Positions 35,024 to 42,363 of a DNA stretch of 64,000 nucleotides are shown here, one piece after another. The stretch is from Capnocytophaga periodontitidis (lineage in GTDB: Bacteria; Bacteroidota; Bacteroidia; Flavobacteriales; Flavobacteriaceae): NCBI RefSeq assembly GCF_016126015.1, contig NZ_JAEFDB010000001.1, forward strand, positions 786,716-850,715, in the 5' to 3' direction. The notes under the pieces are model-generated. The model ran no database searches. It had not been told where the DNA came from and worked only from the letters and a program-made list of their open reading frames with translations. The translations under genes were made by a program, and so were the position numbers. The first letter of the stretch is position 1. The number at the start of each line of letters is the position of its first letter.

Positions 35024-35478
35024 AGCCCTAAAGTCTTTTTTATGTGCCCTATTTGGCTACTAATGAACGCTCCTACCTCGTTGGCAGGCGGGTAATAATT
35101 GGGGTATTCAAAAATTACCATTCTGCTGTTATCGTATTTAAACACGAAAAACAAAAACGACACTTTGCGCGTGTAGCCGTTCGCCTGCTTTTCTGATATA
35201 TCACCAAAATAAATTAAGTTGTGGTTTGTAGCAAATAGCCCCGTAATTGGGTCGCTCCATTTGCCACGCTTGCCGTTATTCATTGAAGCGTTTTTATACC
35301 AAAAATAAACGCTTTGTGACTTGTTAAAGTGCCTTTGTAGTGATATGTTTGCAAAGTCTTTAATGCGTGTCTTTGCTTCGTTACCACTTATCCAAAAACG
35401 CTCGAAATGCTTCACCTCCTTAAACTTGTTGGAGGTCTCTAACTTGTTAAATGAATGTATTATAATTTCGTGTCCCAT
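35020..35478 (-). CDS. Unknown protein of the element's early operon (152 aa)
   Basis: 152 residues starting MGHEIIIHSFNKLETSNKF. A mixed alpha/beta protein with aromatic-rich strands (SVYFWYKN, VSFLFFVFKYDNSRMVIFEYPNYYP). No catalytic motif is recognised. Its stop overlaps the replication initiator's start by 4 bp, which suggests coupled translation and a role in replication. It starts 4 bp after the stop of the 174-residue gene. Confidence 0.6.
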   Translation of the reverse strand: MGHEIIIHSFNKLETSNKFKEVKHFERFWISGNEAKTRIKDFANISLQRHFNKSQSVYFWYKNASMNNGKRGKWSDPITGLFATNHNLIYFGDISEKQANGYTRKVSFLFFVFKYDNSRMVIFEYPNYYPPANEVGAFISSQIGHIKKTLGL

Positions 35479-35482
35479 TGCT

Positions 35483-36007
35483 TTATTTGTTTTTAAGGTT
35501 ATCGCACTCTCTGAAAAAAGTATCTATATTTATACCCCCGTCAAAGAATGCACAAATTAAACTACTGAACGCTTCAGAGGTTACCACCGTACCGTTTGAC
35601 TCGTCTCCGTTGGTGAGTCCCATTACATAACCGATAAGGGTGTAATGCGGTACTATATCCAACGATGCTAAAACGTTGTGTAATTTATCCTGCCAGTCCC
35701 AAAGATTGGACACTAACGTTAAAAACTCCACAACCTCGCTTTGTTGTAACGCTACCCCCTGCATTGCCATTTTCATTACTTTGTAATAAGGCGATAAGTT
35801 TAATTTAGGGAGGTTCGCCTCCTCAAAAAAAGTATTAAGGCGGTGTCCACTATGTAGCCCCTCGATAATGTACAAGGGTATGTTAAACTCTGTACCAGTA
35901 CTGTCGTGAAAATCTAAAATATCACCTACCACGTACGCATTTTCTGTAGCCTCTGATACTAATTCAAAGGCAATGTTTTTAAAAAGATTGCTGTTTAAAA
36001 TTCTCAT
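35483..36007 (-). CDS. Unknown protein of the element's early operon (174 aa)
   Basis: 174 residues (MRILNSNLFKNIAFELVSEA), acidic and mostly helical in its second half (VVEFLTLVSNLWDWQDKLHNVLASLD). No signal peptide, membrane segment or catalytic motif recognised. It lies 23 bp after the 128-residue gene and 4 bp before the 152-residue gene, inside one transcription unit. Confidence 0.55.
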   Translation of the reverse strand: MRILNSNLFKNIAFELVSEATENAYVVGDILDFHDSTGTEFNIPLYIIEGLHSGHRLNTFFEEANLPKLNLSPYYKVMKMAMQGVALQQSEVVEFLTLVSNLWDWQDKLHNVLASLDIVPHYTLIGYVMGLTNGDESNGTVVTSEAFSSLICAFFDGGINIDTFFRECDNLKNK

Positions 36008-36030
36008 TTTCTTATTATGTTTAAAGGTTA

Positions 36031-36417
36031 TTATACTAAGTTAAAATATTGTGCTTGTGCTGGTGTGCAAAGGGCTATTACTTTGTTAAGGCTTCGCTTG
36101 TGTAGGCTGCTCAATATGGTATGCAGTTTATTATCTAAATCATTCCAAAAGCCCCAAGTATAGCCCGCTGTATTACCCCCGTCTATGTACTGATAACAAG
36201 TATTAAATGCGTTAATGTTACGGGCTATTTGCTCGATACGTTCAGGCGTTGCGGTTACCTTTTTGCTCTTTTTAGGGTGTCTTAATCGGTAACTTTGCCA
36301 AGCAGCCTTTAAAGCACTTGCAAAGGTGCGATACACGGGGCGCAACTCGTTATAAAGGCGGTGCGCTTCTTTAAATACCTTGCTTCTAAAATCGTTATTT
36401 GTTACTTGCTTTTTCAT
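36031..36417 (-). CDS. First gene of the element's early operon, small basic protein
   Basis: 128 residues from ATG 36417 (MKKQVTNNDFRSKVFKEAHRLYNEL). The N-terminal segment with ASALKAAWQSYRLRHPKKSKK is basic and resembles short DNA-associated proteins common on Bacteroidota phages and mobile elements. The longer frame to 36492 runs through the promoter (36451-36481) and operator and is rejected. First gene under repressor control; could be an activator or antirepressor, by position only. Confidence 0.6.
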   Translation of the reverse strand: MKKQVTNNDFRSKVFKEAHRLYNELRPVYRTFASALKAAWQSYRLRHPKKSKKVTATPERIEQIARNINAFNTCYQYIDGGNTAGYTWGFWNDLDNKLHTILSSLHKRSLNKVIALCTPAQAQYFNLV

Positions 36418-36450
36418 AGTGTTTAAAATTATTGTTTTACTTTTACGATG

Positions 36451-36481
36451 CAAAGATAAAACTATAATTTTATATATACAA
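36451..36481 (-). promoter_or_regulatory. Early promoter of the element, leftward
   Basis: Minus strand: TTG (36481-36479), 20 nt, TATCTTTG (36458-36451). The operator-like site 36457-36475 fills most of the spacer, so a bound repressor would block it. Confidence 0.65.
36457..36475 (+). promoter_or_regulatory. Operator-like site O1
   Basis: TAAAACTATAATTTTATAT, itself partly palindromic. Matches the reverse complement of 36518-36536 at 18 of 19 positions. Sits in the spacer of the leftward promoter. Confidence 0.65.
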
Positions 36482-36517
36482 GTTTTTTGCAAATTATTTT
36501 TTTATTTTTTTTGATTA

Positions 36518-36536
36518 ATATAAAAGTATAGTTTTA
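36518..36536 (-). promoter_or_regulatory. Operator-like site O2
   Basis: Reverse complement reads TAAAACTATACTTTTATAT, one mismatch to O1. Lies just upstream of the repressor's -7 element, placing it to control the repressor's own promoter. Confidence 0.65.
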
Positions 36537-36542
36537 TTTTAC

Positions 36543-36550
36543 TATCTTTG
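36543..36550 (+). promoter_or_regulatory. -7 element of the repressor promoter
   Basis: TATCTTTG, 28 bp before the repressor ATG. No TTG at the right spacing; the operator O2 occupies that position, suggesting a weak, self-controlled promoter. Confidence 0.5.
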
Positions 36551-36577
36551 CGCCCTAATAACTAATATTTAAATGCT

Positions 36578-36874
36578 ATGTTACGAATAAAAGAGATTGC
36601 AAAAGAAAAGGGTATTGCTTTAAACGATTTGGCTAATATGTTAGGTATAACCTACCAAGCATTAAACGCTCGCATTACTGGTAATCCTTCATTAAAGGTG
36701 CTTATTGAGTTGGCAAACGTTCTTGATGTAGATGTAAGGGACTTAATAGAGCCTACGAAAAGCACTTTTAAACGCCCCTTATTTATCAAAGACGATAACG
36801 GGGTATTATTAGAGGTCGGTACACTCAATTTCCAAAAGTCCCAAAGCACCCCGCCTGAAAGCATTCAGGAGTAG
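36578..36874 (+). CDS. Xre-family helix-turn-helix repressor of the element
   Basis: 98 residues; the only plus-strand gene of the element. Residues 3-61 form a Cro/C1-type helix-turn-helix (IKEIAKEKGIALNDLANMLGITYQALNARITGN, quoted here as helices 1-3 and split by the turn at NMLG). The short C-terminal tail (FIKDDNGVLLEVGTLNF) has no peptidase, so release from DNA is not by RecA-type self-cleavage and may need an antirepressor. It faces the early operon across two inverted operator-like sites and should hold the element dormant. Followed by a repeat region and terminator. Confidence 0.85.
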   Translation: MLRIKEIAKEKGIALNDLANMLGITYQALNARITGNPSLKVLIELANVLDVDVRDLIEPTKSTFKRPLFIKDDNGVLLEVGTLNFQKSQSTPPESIQE

Positions 36875-36888
36875 GTTGCCAGGGATAT

Positions 36889-36941
36889 GCACCGCAACGG
36901 CTACTATTGTCCAATTTTGGACAGTAGCACGGCAACGGCTA
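36889..36941 (+). repeat. Paired 15-bp direct repeats around a hairpin
   Basis: GCACCGCAACGGCTA (36889-36903) and GCACGGCAACGGCTA (36927-36941) differ at one base. Between them, GTCCAATTTTGGAC-type inverted sequence (36903-36926) can form a hairpin. G+C-rich against its surroundings. It lies between the repressor stop and its terminator, so it would be in the repressor transcript. Confidence 0.6.
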
Positions 36942-36958
36942 ACCTTTTGAGCCTATTA

Positions 36959-36994
36959 ACACCCCTCCCCAGATACGGGGAGGGTGTTTTTTTT
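36959..36994 (+). terminator. Terminator of the repressor gene
   Basis: ACACCCCTCCCC/GGGGAGGGTGT (one bulged C) with loop AGATAC, then T8. T-run only on the plus strand. Confidence 0.85.
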
Positions 36995-38018
36995 AATTGA
37001 TTTTAATCATTTCCACTTCAGCCACCGCGCCCGCCTTGTACTTTATTTTGTTAAGCAAAAAGTAGCCCCCAAGTTGTTCAACGTATATACGTGAAAAAAA
37101 AGAAAATTCGTATATATCTATTTCGTTTAAAGCAAATTCAACGGTAACAATGTAAGGGTGTTCCAATAAGCGGGGCAAATCTTTGTAATAAGTGTTAAGT
37201 AAATTTTGCCACTTAAAGAAACTAAAACTCGCAAACTTGTATCCCTCACTATATTCGCTTTCTATTTTTGACTTTAATTTTAGTAAAACACTTGCATTTG
37301 ATGAGTAGTAATTAAGAATATGCCAGCGCGCTGTTTTTTCTTTATATTCGGCTGTTATGTTACCGTCTTTATCTTTCTTTAGTTCTTTTACAAAGAATTC
37401 CATATTCTCTATACCTACATTTTGCCCCTTTAATAAAGTATAATCATTAAAAGGACTATAAAACTTACTTTGAAAGTCTTTGCGTTCAGGCAAATAATTG
37501 TCATTAAAAAACAAAAAAGAGTCATTGCGTTCCTGCTTGTACGCATTTTCGTCATCATATTTTTTATAAACGAAATTGTTTTTTTGTCCGTAACTTAAAT
37601 TGTGATACATACCCTCCTTAACTCTTACAAACTTATCGCTCCATTGTAATTCAGGCGCATTTACTAATTCGTTCAGTGTGTAGAAATGATAATCACCAGT
37701 TTTTCTGTCTCTTATTGGAGTAATAGAAAATATCCTAAAAACCTCCTTAAAAAGGTCTGTTAATGCAAAATCGGTTAATAGAATATCTATATCATCATTA
37801 CGCTTTACCTTTTCAATTTTTAAGGTAATACCGTCATTATATAGAATGCTCGGTGTAGGATATTCCCCTATATTTTTTGAGTAGTAAAAGAATAAAACAG
37901 TCTCACCCTTTGAAAGTGGTACTATAAATTCCCTATTATATTGAGGAATGCTACTATCCCCCTTAACTACTACCTTTTTAGTGTCTTTTCTCTCTGTACC
38001 TAATAAACTGAAAAGCAT
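36993..38018 (-). CDS. Phage structural-type protein, C-terminal part after an in-frame stop
   Basis: 341 codons from the first ATG (MLFSLLGTERKD). The 20 codons between the TAG at 38082 and this ATG are open in the same frame and read as sensible protein (YKITITINNLNTTG), so this is the downstream half of a 639-residue gene, not an independent one. It contains YHNLSYGQKNNFVYKKYDDE and a beta-rich C-terminus (LNEIDIYEFSFFSRIYVEQLGGYFLLNKIKY) like hub or baseplate-type proteins of Bacteroidota tailed phages. No ribosome-binding site is seen at the internal ATG. Family assignment is by general pattern only. Confidence 0.55.
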   Translation of the reverse strand: MLFSLLGTERKDTKKVVVKGDSSIPQYNREFIVPLSKGETVLFFYYSKNIGEYPTPSILYNDGITLKIEKVKRNDDIDILLTDFALTDLFKEVFRIFSITPIRDRKTGDYHFYTLNELVNAPELQWSDKFVRVKEGMYHNLSYGQKNNFVYKKYDDENAYKQERNDSFLFFNDNYLPERKDFQSKFYSPFNDYTLLKGQNVGIENMEFFVKELKKDKDGNITAEYKEKTARWHILNYYSSNASVLLKLKSKIESEYSEGYKFASFSFFKWQNLLNTYYKDLPRLLEHPYIVTVEFALNEIDIYEFSFFSRIYVEQLGGYFLLNKIKYKAGAVAEVEMIKIN

Positions 38019-38081
38019 ACCTATTTCGGCTTCTATATTCCCAGTAGTATTTAGATTATTGATAGTGATAGTAATTTTATA

Positions 38082-38084
38082 CTA
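38082..38084 (-). other. Single in-frame amber codon (TAG) splitting the structural-type gene
   Basis: 36993-38912 is exactly 640 codons with one internal TAG here (plus-strand CTA). Flanking codons (IVKERG before, YKITIT after) stay in frame. No other stop or frameshift is seen in the gene, so this is one nonsense change, or a read-through site. Confidence 0.85.
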
Positions 38085-38912
38085 TCCTCTTTCTTTTACT
38101 ATGTAGGGGGCGCTAAGCCTTAACCACCTTAATTTAAAGGTTTTATTTTCTTCCTTAAATCCCCACTTACCACCATTTTGATAAGACATTCCCTCGTCAA
38201 TTCCTCCTCCCTCATAGGTGGCATTAAAAGAGTCTCCCTCAATGTTATCATTATATTTAATGTTTGAAGATGCTATAAATGTATTTTTCCATTCACCAGT
38301 TTTAAAAATATCACCCTCGAATGTAATACCACTCATACTTTGAACGATTCTGAATATCCTATCCAATCTTATAGATAAGGGAGTGTTGTCAAAATCATAT
38401 TCAATTAGATTTTCTCCTTTGCTGTCAGTTATTGCAGCATCGTCCCCATAGTTGCCAATTAAATACAATAAATCAGATTCATCATTGTAGTAATCGTGCT
38501 GATCTTTAATATTAGATATTGTCCTTTTAGCGTTATCATCTAACAAACCAACTAATCCTTTAATATCTCTATTTCGCAAGAATTGGTATAGTTGTAATGC
38601 CCTATCCTTAAACTCGAATATGTAGTAATTATCACGTTCGCCAATTAGGTAGCCGATAGCATTCTGTACTATTGGAATACCATTAACATAATAATCGACC
38701 TTGTGAGTCTTGTATGCTTCGACCTTGTCACTAAGAGGTTCGTTTGCAAATCCGAAAATAATATTATTGGTAGGGGTAGTAGGTAGGTATATAGTTTCTG
38801 AATACGACACTTCACGAGTGTCGAAATTAAACATATCATTTACCTGCAAAGTGTAGGTAAACGGCTTTTGTTTTACATCTGACTTTTGTCCGTTTATATA
38901 CAACTCTATCAT
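38082..38912 (-). CDS. Phage structural-type protein, N-terminal part ending at an in-frame amber
   Basis: 276 residues beginning MIELYINGQKSDVKQKPFTY. This start, followed by a motif of the type VSYSETIYLPTTPTNNIIFG (about 39-58), is typical of a Bacteroidota tailed-phage structural protein, probably tail-tip or baseplate related, normally about twice this length. The frame stops at TAG (38082-38084) and continues open for 362 further codons. Together with the next part it encodes one 639-residue protein. It follows the helix-turn-helix gene by 109 bp. Without suppression only the first 276 residues are made. Confidence 0.6.
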   Translation of the reverse strand: MIELYINGQKSDVKQKPFTYTLQVNDMFNFDTREVSYSETIYLPTTPTNNIIFGFANEPLSDKVEAYKTHKVDYYVNGIPIVQNAIGYLIGERDNYYIFEFKDRALQLYQFLRNRDIKGLVGLLDDNAKRTISNIKDQHDYYNDESDLLYLIGNYGDDAAITDSKGENLIEYDFDNTPLSIRLDRIFRIVQSMSGITFEGDIFKTGEWKNTFIASSNIKYNDNIEGDSFNATYEGGGIDEGMSYQNGGKWGFKEENKTFKLRWLRLSAPYIVKERG

Positions 38913-39021
38913 AATTATTTTTTTTTATTAAAAAAGATTCATACCTTTGCCACGTGTGAATTTGCACACCCACAATTTTTAAAAACGCATACAAAGGGGC
39001 TACGTGCCTCTTTGTTTGTTT

Positions 39022-39303
39022 TTACCCCTCTTTTAGCCGTATTAGGGCACTATCTACCTCGTGCCGTTTGTAGTATATACGCGCACCTATACCGTACGCT
39101 TTTAACTTCCCTTGCTTCGTCCAATGGTGCAAAGTACTCATATTGATATTAAGCATTTTTTGCACCTCCTTACGTGTTAGGTACTCCGTTGGTTCTTTTG
39201 GCTGAAAATCTTTTTTTAGTTCTTTAAGTTCAGCACGCACCCCCTCCAAAATCATTGCTTGTAATTGCGCGGGGGTAGTTTGAATAAATTGTACTGTTTC
39301 CAT
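39022..39303 (-). CDS. Helix-turn-helix (MerR/excisionase-like) DNA-binding protein
   Basis: 93 residues from ATG 39303 (METVQFIQTTPAQLQAMI); 12 extra codons upstream are possible but lack support. The C-terminal half has a winged-helix HTH_17 motif: YLTRKEVQKMLNINMSTLHH, then WTKQGKLKAYGIGARIYYKR, as in excisionase-like proteins of Bacteroidota elements. It could act as the recombination directionality factor with the integrase, or regulate the downstream gene. Its transcription is separated from the integrase operon by a terminator at 39399. Confidence 0.78.
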   Translation of the reverse strand: METVQFIQTTPAQLQAMILEGVRAELKELKKDFQPKEPTEYLTRKEVQKMLNINMSTLHHWTKQGKLKAYGIGARIYYKRHEVDSALIRLKEG

Positions 39304-39398
39304 TTTTCTAATGATTGTTTTTATTTGTTTGCGGTGCAAAGGAATATTAGGTAAAAATTAAGTAGTACTTAAAAAGAATGAATGAATAATAATAAAAA

Positions 39399-39433
39399 CG
39401 AAAAAGGCTCTAAGGAATAACCTTAAAGCCTTT
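39399..39433 (-). terminator. Terminator of the integrase-terS-270 aa operon
   Basis: Minus strand: AAAGGCTTTAAGG/CCTTAGAGCCTTT with a 5-nt loop and TTTTTC tail, 23 bp past the 270-residue gene's stop. Confidence 0.75.
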
Positions 39434-39455
39434 GTATATAAGCAATTAGAATGTT

Positions 39456-40268
39456 TTATAACTTCTTAGCGACATAGCCTAACTTCTGTAATATTTGCCG
39501 TGCTTTCTCTTTATGTATCTTTTTGGGTGCATTTCGTTGGTCTGTATCGGGGCTAATAATCGGGTTTATATAAGTTTGTAAAGTCTTTGCTTCACCCCCT
39601 ATAATAGCGCTCAATAAAGAGGCTATTTTATTAGCGTTGTTAATCGGATATGCTGTTTTTATTAGGTAATCAAAAATACCCAACTCCTGCAATATAGCAA
39701 GTCTCGTTTTTGTATCCATATCCTCTGAAAAGTCTATCAATTCAGGTTCAGGAGGTGGAGGCGTTGCGGTGCTTTCCTGCTGTAATATAGTAGTATTTAT
39801 TTCGTTACCTAACTCTACAAGTTCATTTTTCAATTTCACACACGATTTGCCTTCATCTAACATTTTCCCTACTTCAGGCATTGATAGTATTCCTTTGCCC
39901 CTTTCCTCATAACGTGCGCTAAAAACCTCTTCTACTAACCAAATAACACCATTGAGAGTTTTTACCCATTGTTGTATTTGTTCAGACAACCTTTTTAACA
40001 TAGATATATTATAGTTGTCTGTACACTTTTTTATAAGTTGTTCTTTTTTGAGCGTTTCACCATTATAACCGTGTTTGATAATCTTTTTAATATTATCACG
40101 GTCTGTATTTTTAGACTCTCTAACAACTAAAATATAATCAATTGTAAATTTTTCAGCATTATCTTTTATCTTATCATCTTTATCAAAAACATTTTGATAT
40201 AAATAATCTGTAAAAGATTCTTTTTTAATATTTTCTTCTGTTTCTAATATATCTTCTAATATATTCAT
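39456..40268 (-). CDS. Unknown element protein (270 aa) with a conserved C-terminal helical domain
   Basis: 270 residues, no signal peptide. The N-terminal half is helical and charged. A Pro/Glu-rich linker (TATPPPPEPELIDF, about 168-181) leads to a C-terminal domain, LAILQELGIFDYLIKTAYPI then KIASLLSAIIGGEAKTLQTYINPII, that resembles the end domain of many uncharacterised proteins from Bacteroidota mobile elements. Third in the integrase operon, 33 bp after the terminase-like gene. Function not known; a regulator or packaging accessory is possible. Confidence 0.6.
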   Translation of the reverse strand: MNILEDILETEENIKKESFTDYLYQNVFDKDDKIKDNAEKFTIDYILVVRESKNTDRDNIKKIIKHGYNGETLKKEQLIKKCTDNYNISMLKRLSEQIQQWVKTLNGVIWLVEEVFSARYEERGKGILSMPEVGKMLDEGKSCVKLKNELVELGNEINTTILQQESTATPPPPEPELIDFSEDMDTKTRLAILQELGIFDYLIKTAYPINNANKIASLLSAIIGGEAKTLQTYINPIISPDTDQRNAPKKIHKEKARQILQKLGYVAKKL

Positions 40269-40301
40269 TTTACCACAATTTTTTAAAAACGTTATTCAAT
40301 A

Positions 40302-40757
40302 TTATTGAGGTTCACCCTCCCATACTACCTTAATACCAGTAACCTCAAAATCACCCTTAAACTCCTGCTTTGTGGGGGCGTTCCACCCCTCCATTTTTGC
40401 AAGTTGTTCAATTGCTCGCAACTGGTCTCTAAATGTAGGGTATACTTTGCCCTCGTCTGTATCGTACGGCTCGCCCCTTGCTATATCTGAAAGATATTGC
40501 AACACCTCCAAACGTGTCAGCGAATACGTTTTTTCCTCTTCTACACCCTTTGCCACTTCCTTTGCAATTAGGGTGTCCATTACCTTGCTATTCCACGCCT
40601 TTAACTTTTTTTGAGCCTCTTTCCAATCGCGTACAAAAGTCCTTTCAGACTTTCCAAAAGTCGCTATATACATTGTTAGAAAGTCTCTATAACCATTCAT
40701 AGGGTATTTTCTAAGTTCATTAAATAACCACTTTTGTCGTATTTCTGTTTTTGTCAT
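40302..40757 (-). CDS. Phage terminase small subunit-like protein
   Basis: 151 residues. An N-terminal helix-turn-helix-like part (MNGYRDFLTMYIATFGKSERTF) is followed by a central helical region with RLEVLQYLSDIARGEPYD and TFRDQLRAIEQLAKMEGWNAP (about 83-130), the layout of small terminase subunits, where Arg/Leu-rich helices precede a KMEGW-type segment and a short C-terminal strand (GIKVVWEGEP). These proteins select DNA for packaging. No large terminase subunit is present in the element. Between the integrase (19 bp) and the 270-residue gene. Assignment is moderate; it could be another phage HTH protein. Confidence 0.6.
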   Translation of the reverse strand: MTKTEIRQKWLFNELRKYPMNGYRDFLTMYIATFGKSERTFVRDWKEAQKKLKAWNSKVMDTLIAKEVAKGVEEEKTYSLTRLEVLQYLSDIARGEPYDTDEGKVYPTFRDQLRAIEQLAKMEGWNAPTKQEFKGDFEVTGIKVVWEGEPQ

Positions 40758-40776
40758 ATCTTTACGAATTTTTTTA

Positions 40777-42141
40777 TTATCCTATTTTCGTCCTCAAAGG
40801 TTTTAATGTAGGTACGTTTACCGCCTCCAACTCTTGCAGCCTATTAGCCGTTTGCAGTAGGTAGTCCGTTGCGGTTTTGCCTATGTACGCTAAAAACGTG
40901 CTTTCCTTTGTGTGTCCTGTCATTTGCATAATAAAAGCCGTCTCCAATTTGCCATATAGGTTTGTCGCAAATGAACGCCTACACGTGTGAGAGCCTACCA
41001 ATTGCCACTTCTCAAACACGCCCTTAACCGTTCTTTTCACTCCCTTACTGGCGTAGTTACCCTTATCGTCCTGCTCTATAATATTACCCTTATCGTCCAC
41101 CATACACACTTTGGAATGCTCGATAAGTTCGTTAATACCCGCCAATTTGCATACCTGCTTTATATACTGGTCAAACTTCTGTACCGATATTTTGTAAGGG
41201 AGTCCGTTATTCCTGATAGTGTTTATTTCCTGCAATGCTCCAACAATCGGAATGCGTGCTATTTTGCCCGTCTTTTGTTGTTTAAGTTCTACATACTCCA
41301 CCCCGTCAATATGCTGTACAAAATTGCTTTCTGTAAGGTCTAACAAGTCGCCCCCGCGTTGTCCTAACAAGCACCCCAATAATAACCATTTGCGGGCGTT
41401 ATCCAAACTTTTATTTTCAATCACACAACCACGCACCCTTTCCAAGTCCAACGCATTAAGATACACGGGCGTTTCTTTGTCAGGCGTTCCCTTTCCTACT
41501 TTTGTCAGTTGCGGGCTGGTTTCCATTCCCAACGCTTGCGCCTCGTTACATACTGCTTTCAGGTTATCAATAATTTTTAAAGCATAACTATCTTTATACC
41601 CTCTTTCATTCATTAGCCAGCCCAAAAACACTTTTTCAAAGGGAGTGTTTATATCCTTTGCCTTGTATCGTTTGCGGGTGTACGCCTGATAGTCTATAAA
41701 AATGCTTTTGAGGGTGTGATAGGCTTTTACTCGGCTAACAGATATACCGAGCGTTCCTCGTCCGTTTTTACGTGTCGAGTGGTTTTGAATGATATGGTCT
41801 ATTAGTTCAGTAATTAGGTCGCTTTGCTTTGTTGCGGTATCTGTTATTCGTTTAAAGTGTATATCCACTTTGTCTTTTAACCATTGTGTATTAATCACCT
41901 CGCCCCGTTGGTCTGATAGGTTTACACACTTTTCAATGAATTGCCGCAAGGCGTTCAGGTCTATTGCTGTATTTTTATGCTCTATTGCAGTAGTCTTTGG
42001 CAGTTGCTTTGCCACGCTCCACGCTTTAGGGTCTATAAATAGCCCCGTTTTACATTTGTAGTCTTTATCTCTACTAATGATTAAACGCACGTATATAGGA
42101 GCGTTATCACTTTTGCTTTGAAGAATGAATTTTATAACCAT
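40777..42141 (-). CDS. Tyrosine recombinase/integrase of the element
   Basis: 454 residues. N-terminal Arm-DNA-binding domain (MVIKFILQSKSDNAPIYVRL, GLFIDPKAW) and SAM-like core-binding domain (about 100-215), then the catalytic domain: first Arg in LLGCLLGQRGGDLLDL (about 274), Lys in ELKQQKTGK, HTCRRSFATNL (His-x-x-Arg, about 390), GHTKESTFLAYIGK (His and nucleophile Tyr, about 415-425). The catalytic set is complete. It lies 220 bp inside attR, transcribed inward, and should catalyse integration into tRNA-Leu. Confidence 0.93.
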   Translation of the reverse strand: MVIKFILQSKSDNAPIYVRLIISRDKDYKCKTGLFIDPKAWSVAKQLPKTTAIEHKNTAIDLNALRQFIEKCVNLSDQRGEVINTQWLKDKVDIHFKRITDTATKQSDLITELIDHIIQNHSTRKNGRGTLGISVSRVKAYHTLKSIFIDYQAYTRKRYKAKDINTPFEKVFLGWLMNERGYKDSYALKIIDNLKAVCNEAQALGMETSPQLTKVGKGTPDKETPVYLNALDLERVRGCVIENKSLDNARKWLLLGCLLGQRGGDLLDLTESNFVQHIDGVEYVELKQQKTGKIARIPIVGALQEINTIRNNGLPYKISVQKFDQYIKQVCKLAGINELIEHSKVCMVDDKGNIIEQDDKGNYASKGVKRTVKGVFEKWQLVGSHTCRRSFATNLYGKLETAFIMQMTGHTKESTFLAYIGKTATDYLLQTANRLQELEAVNVPTLKPLRTKIG

Positions 42142-42204
42142 ATTACAACCACTATTTTTAAAAACACCGCAAAGATAAAAATAAAAAAATACACCTCCAA
42201 AAAG

Positions 42205-42237
42205 TTAGCCGAAAATTAGCCGAAAATTAGCCGAAAA
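42205..42237 (+). repeat. Right triple of 11-bp integrase-arm-like repeats
   Basis: Three exact tandem copies of TTAGCCGAAAA (42205, 42216, 42227), in the same orientation as the left pair at 32400. They lie between the integrase start and attR. The remaining 126 bp up to attR are AT-rich with no other feature. Confidence 0.85.
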
Positions 42238-42363
42238 TATGCAATTTTATACAATATCATACAATCACCGCACACTACTAAAACACTCTTTAAATATCTG
42301 TTTTTCATATAATTACATACTAAAAATTAAGCACTTACAAAAGCCTTGTAAATACGTGGTTAC

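Noticed and set aside
38082..38084. Genome-wide amber recoding in the element
   Set aside because: Only one gene has an internal TAG and no suppressor tRNA is in the window; a nonsense mutation is simpler.
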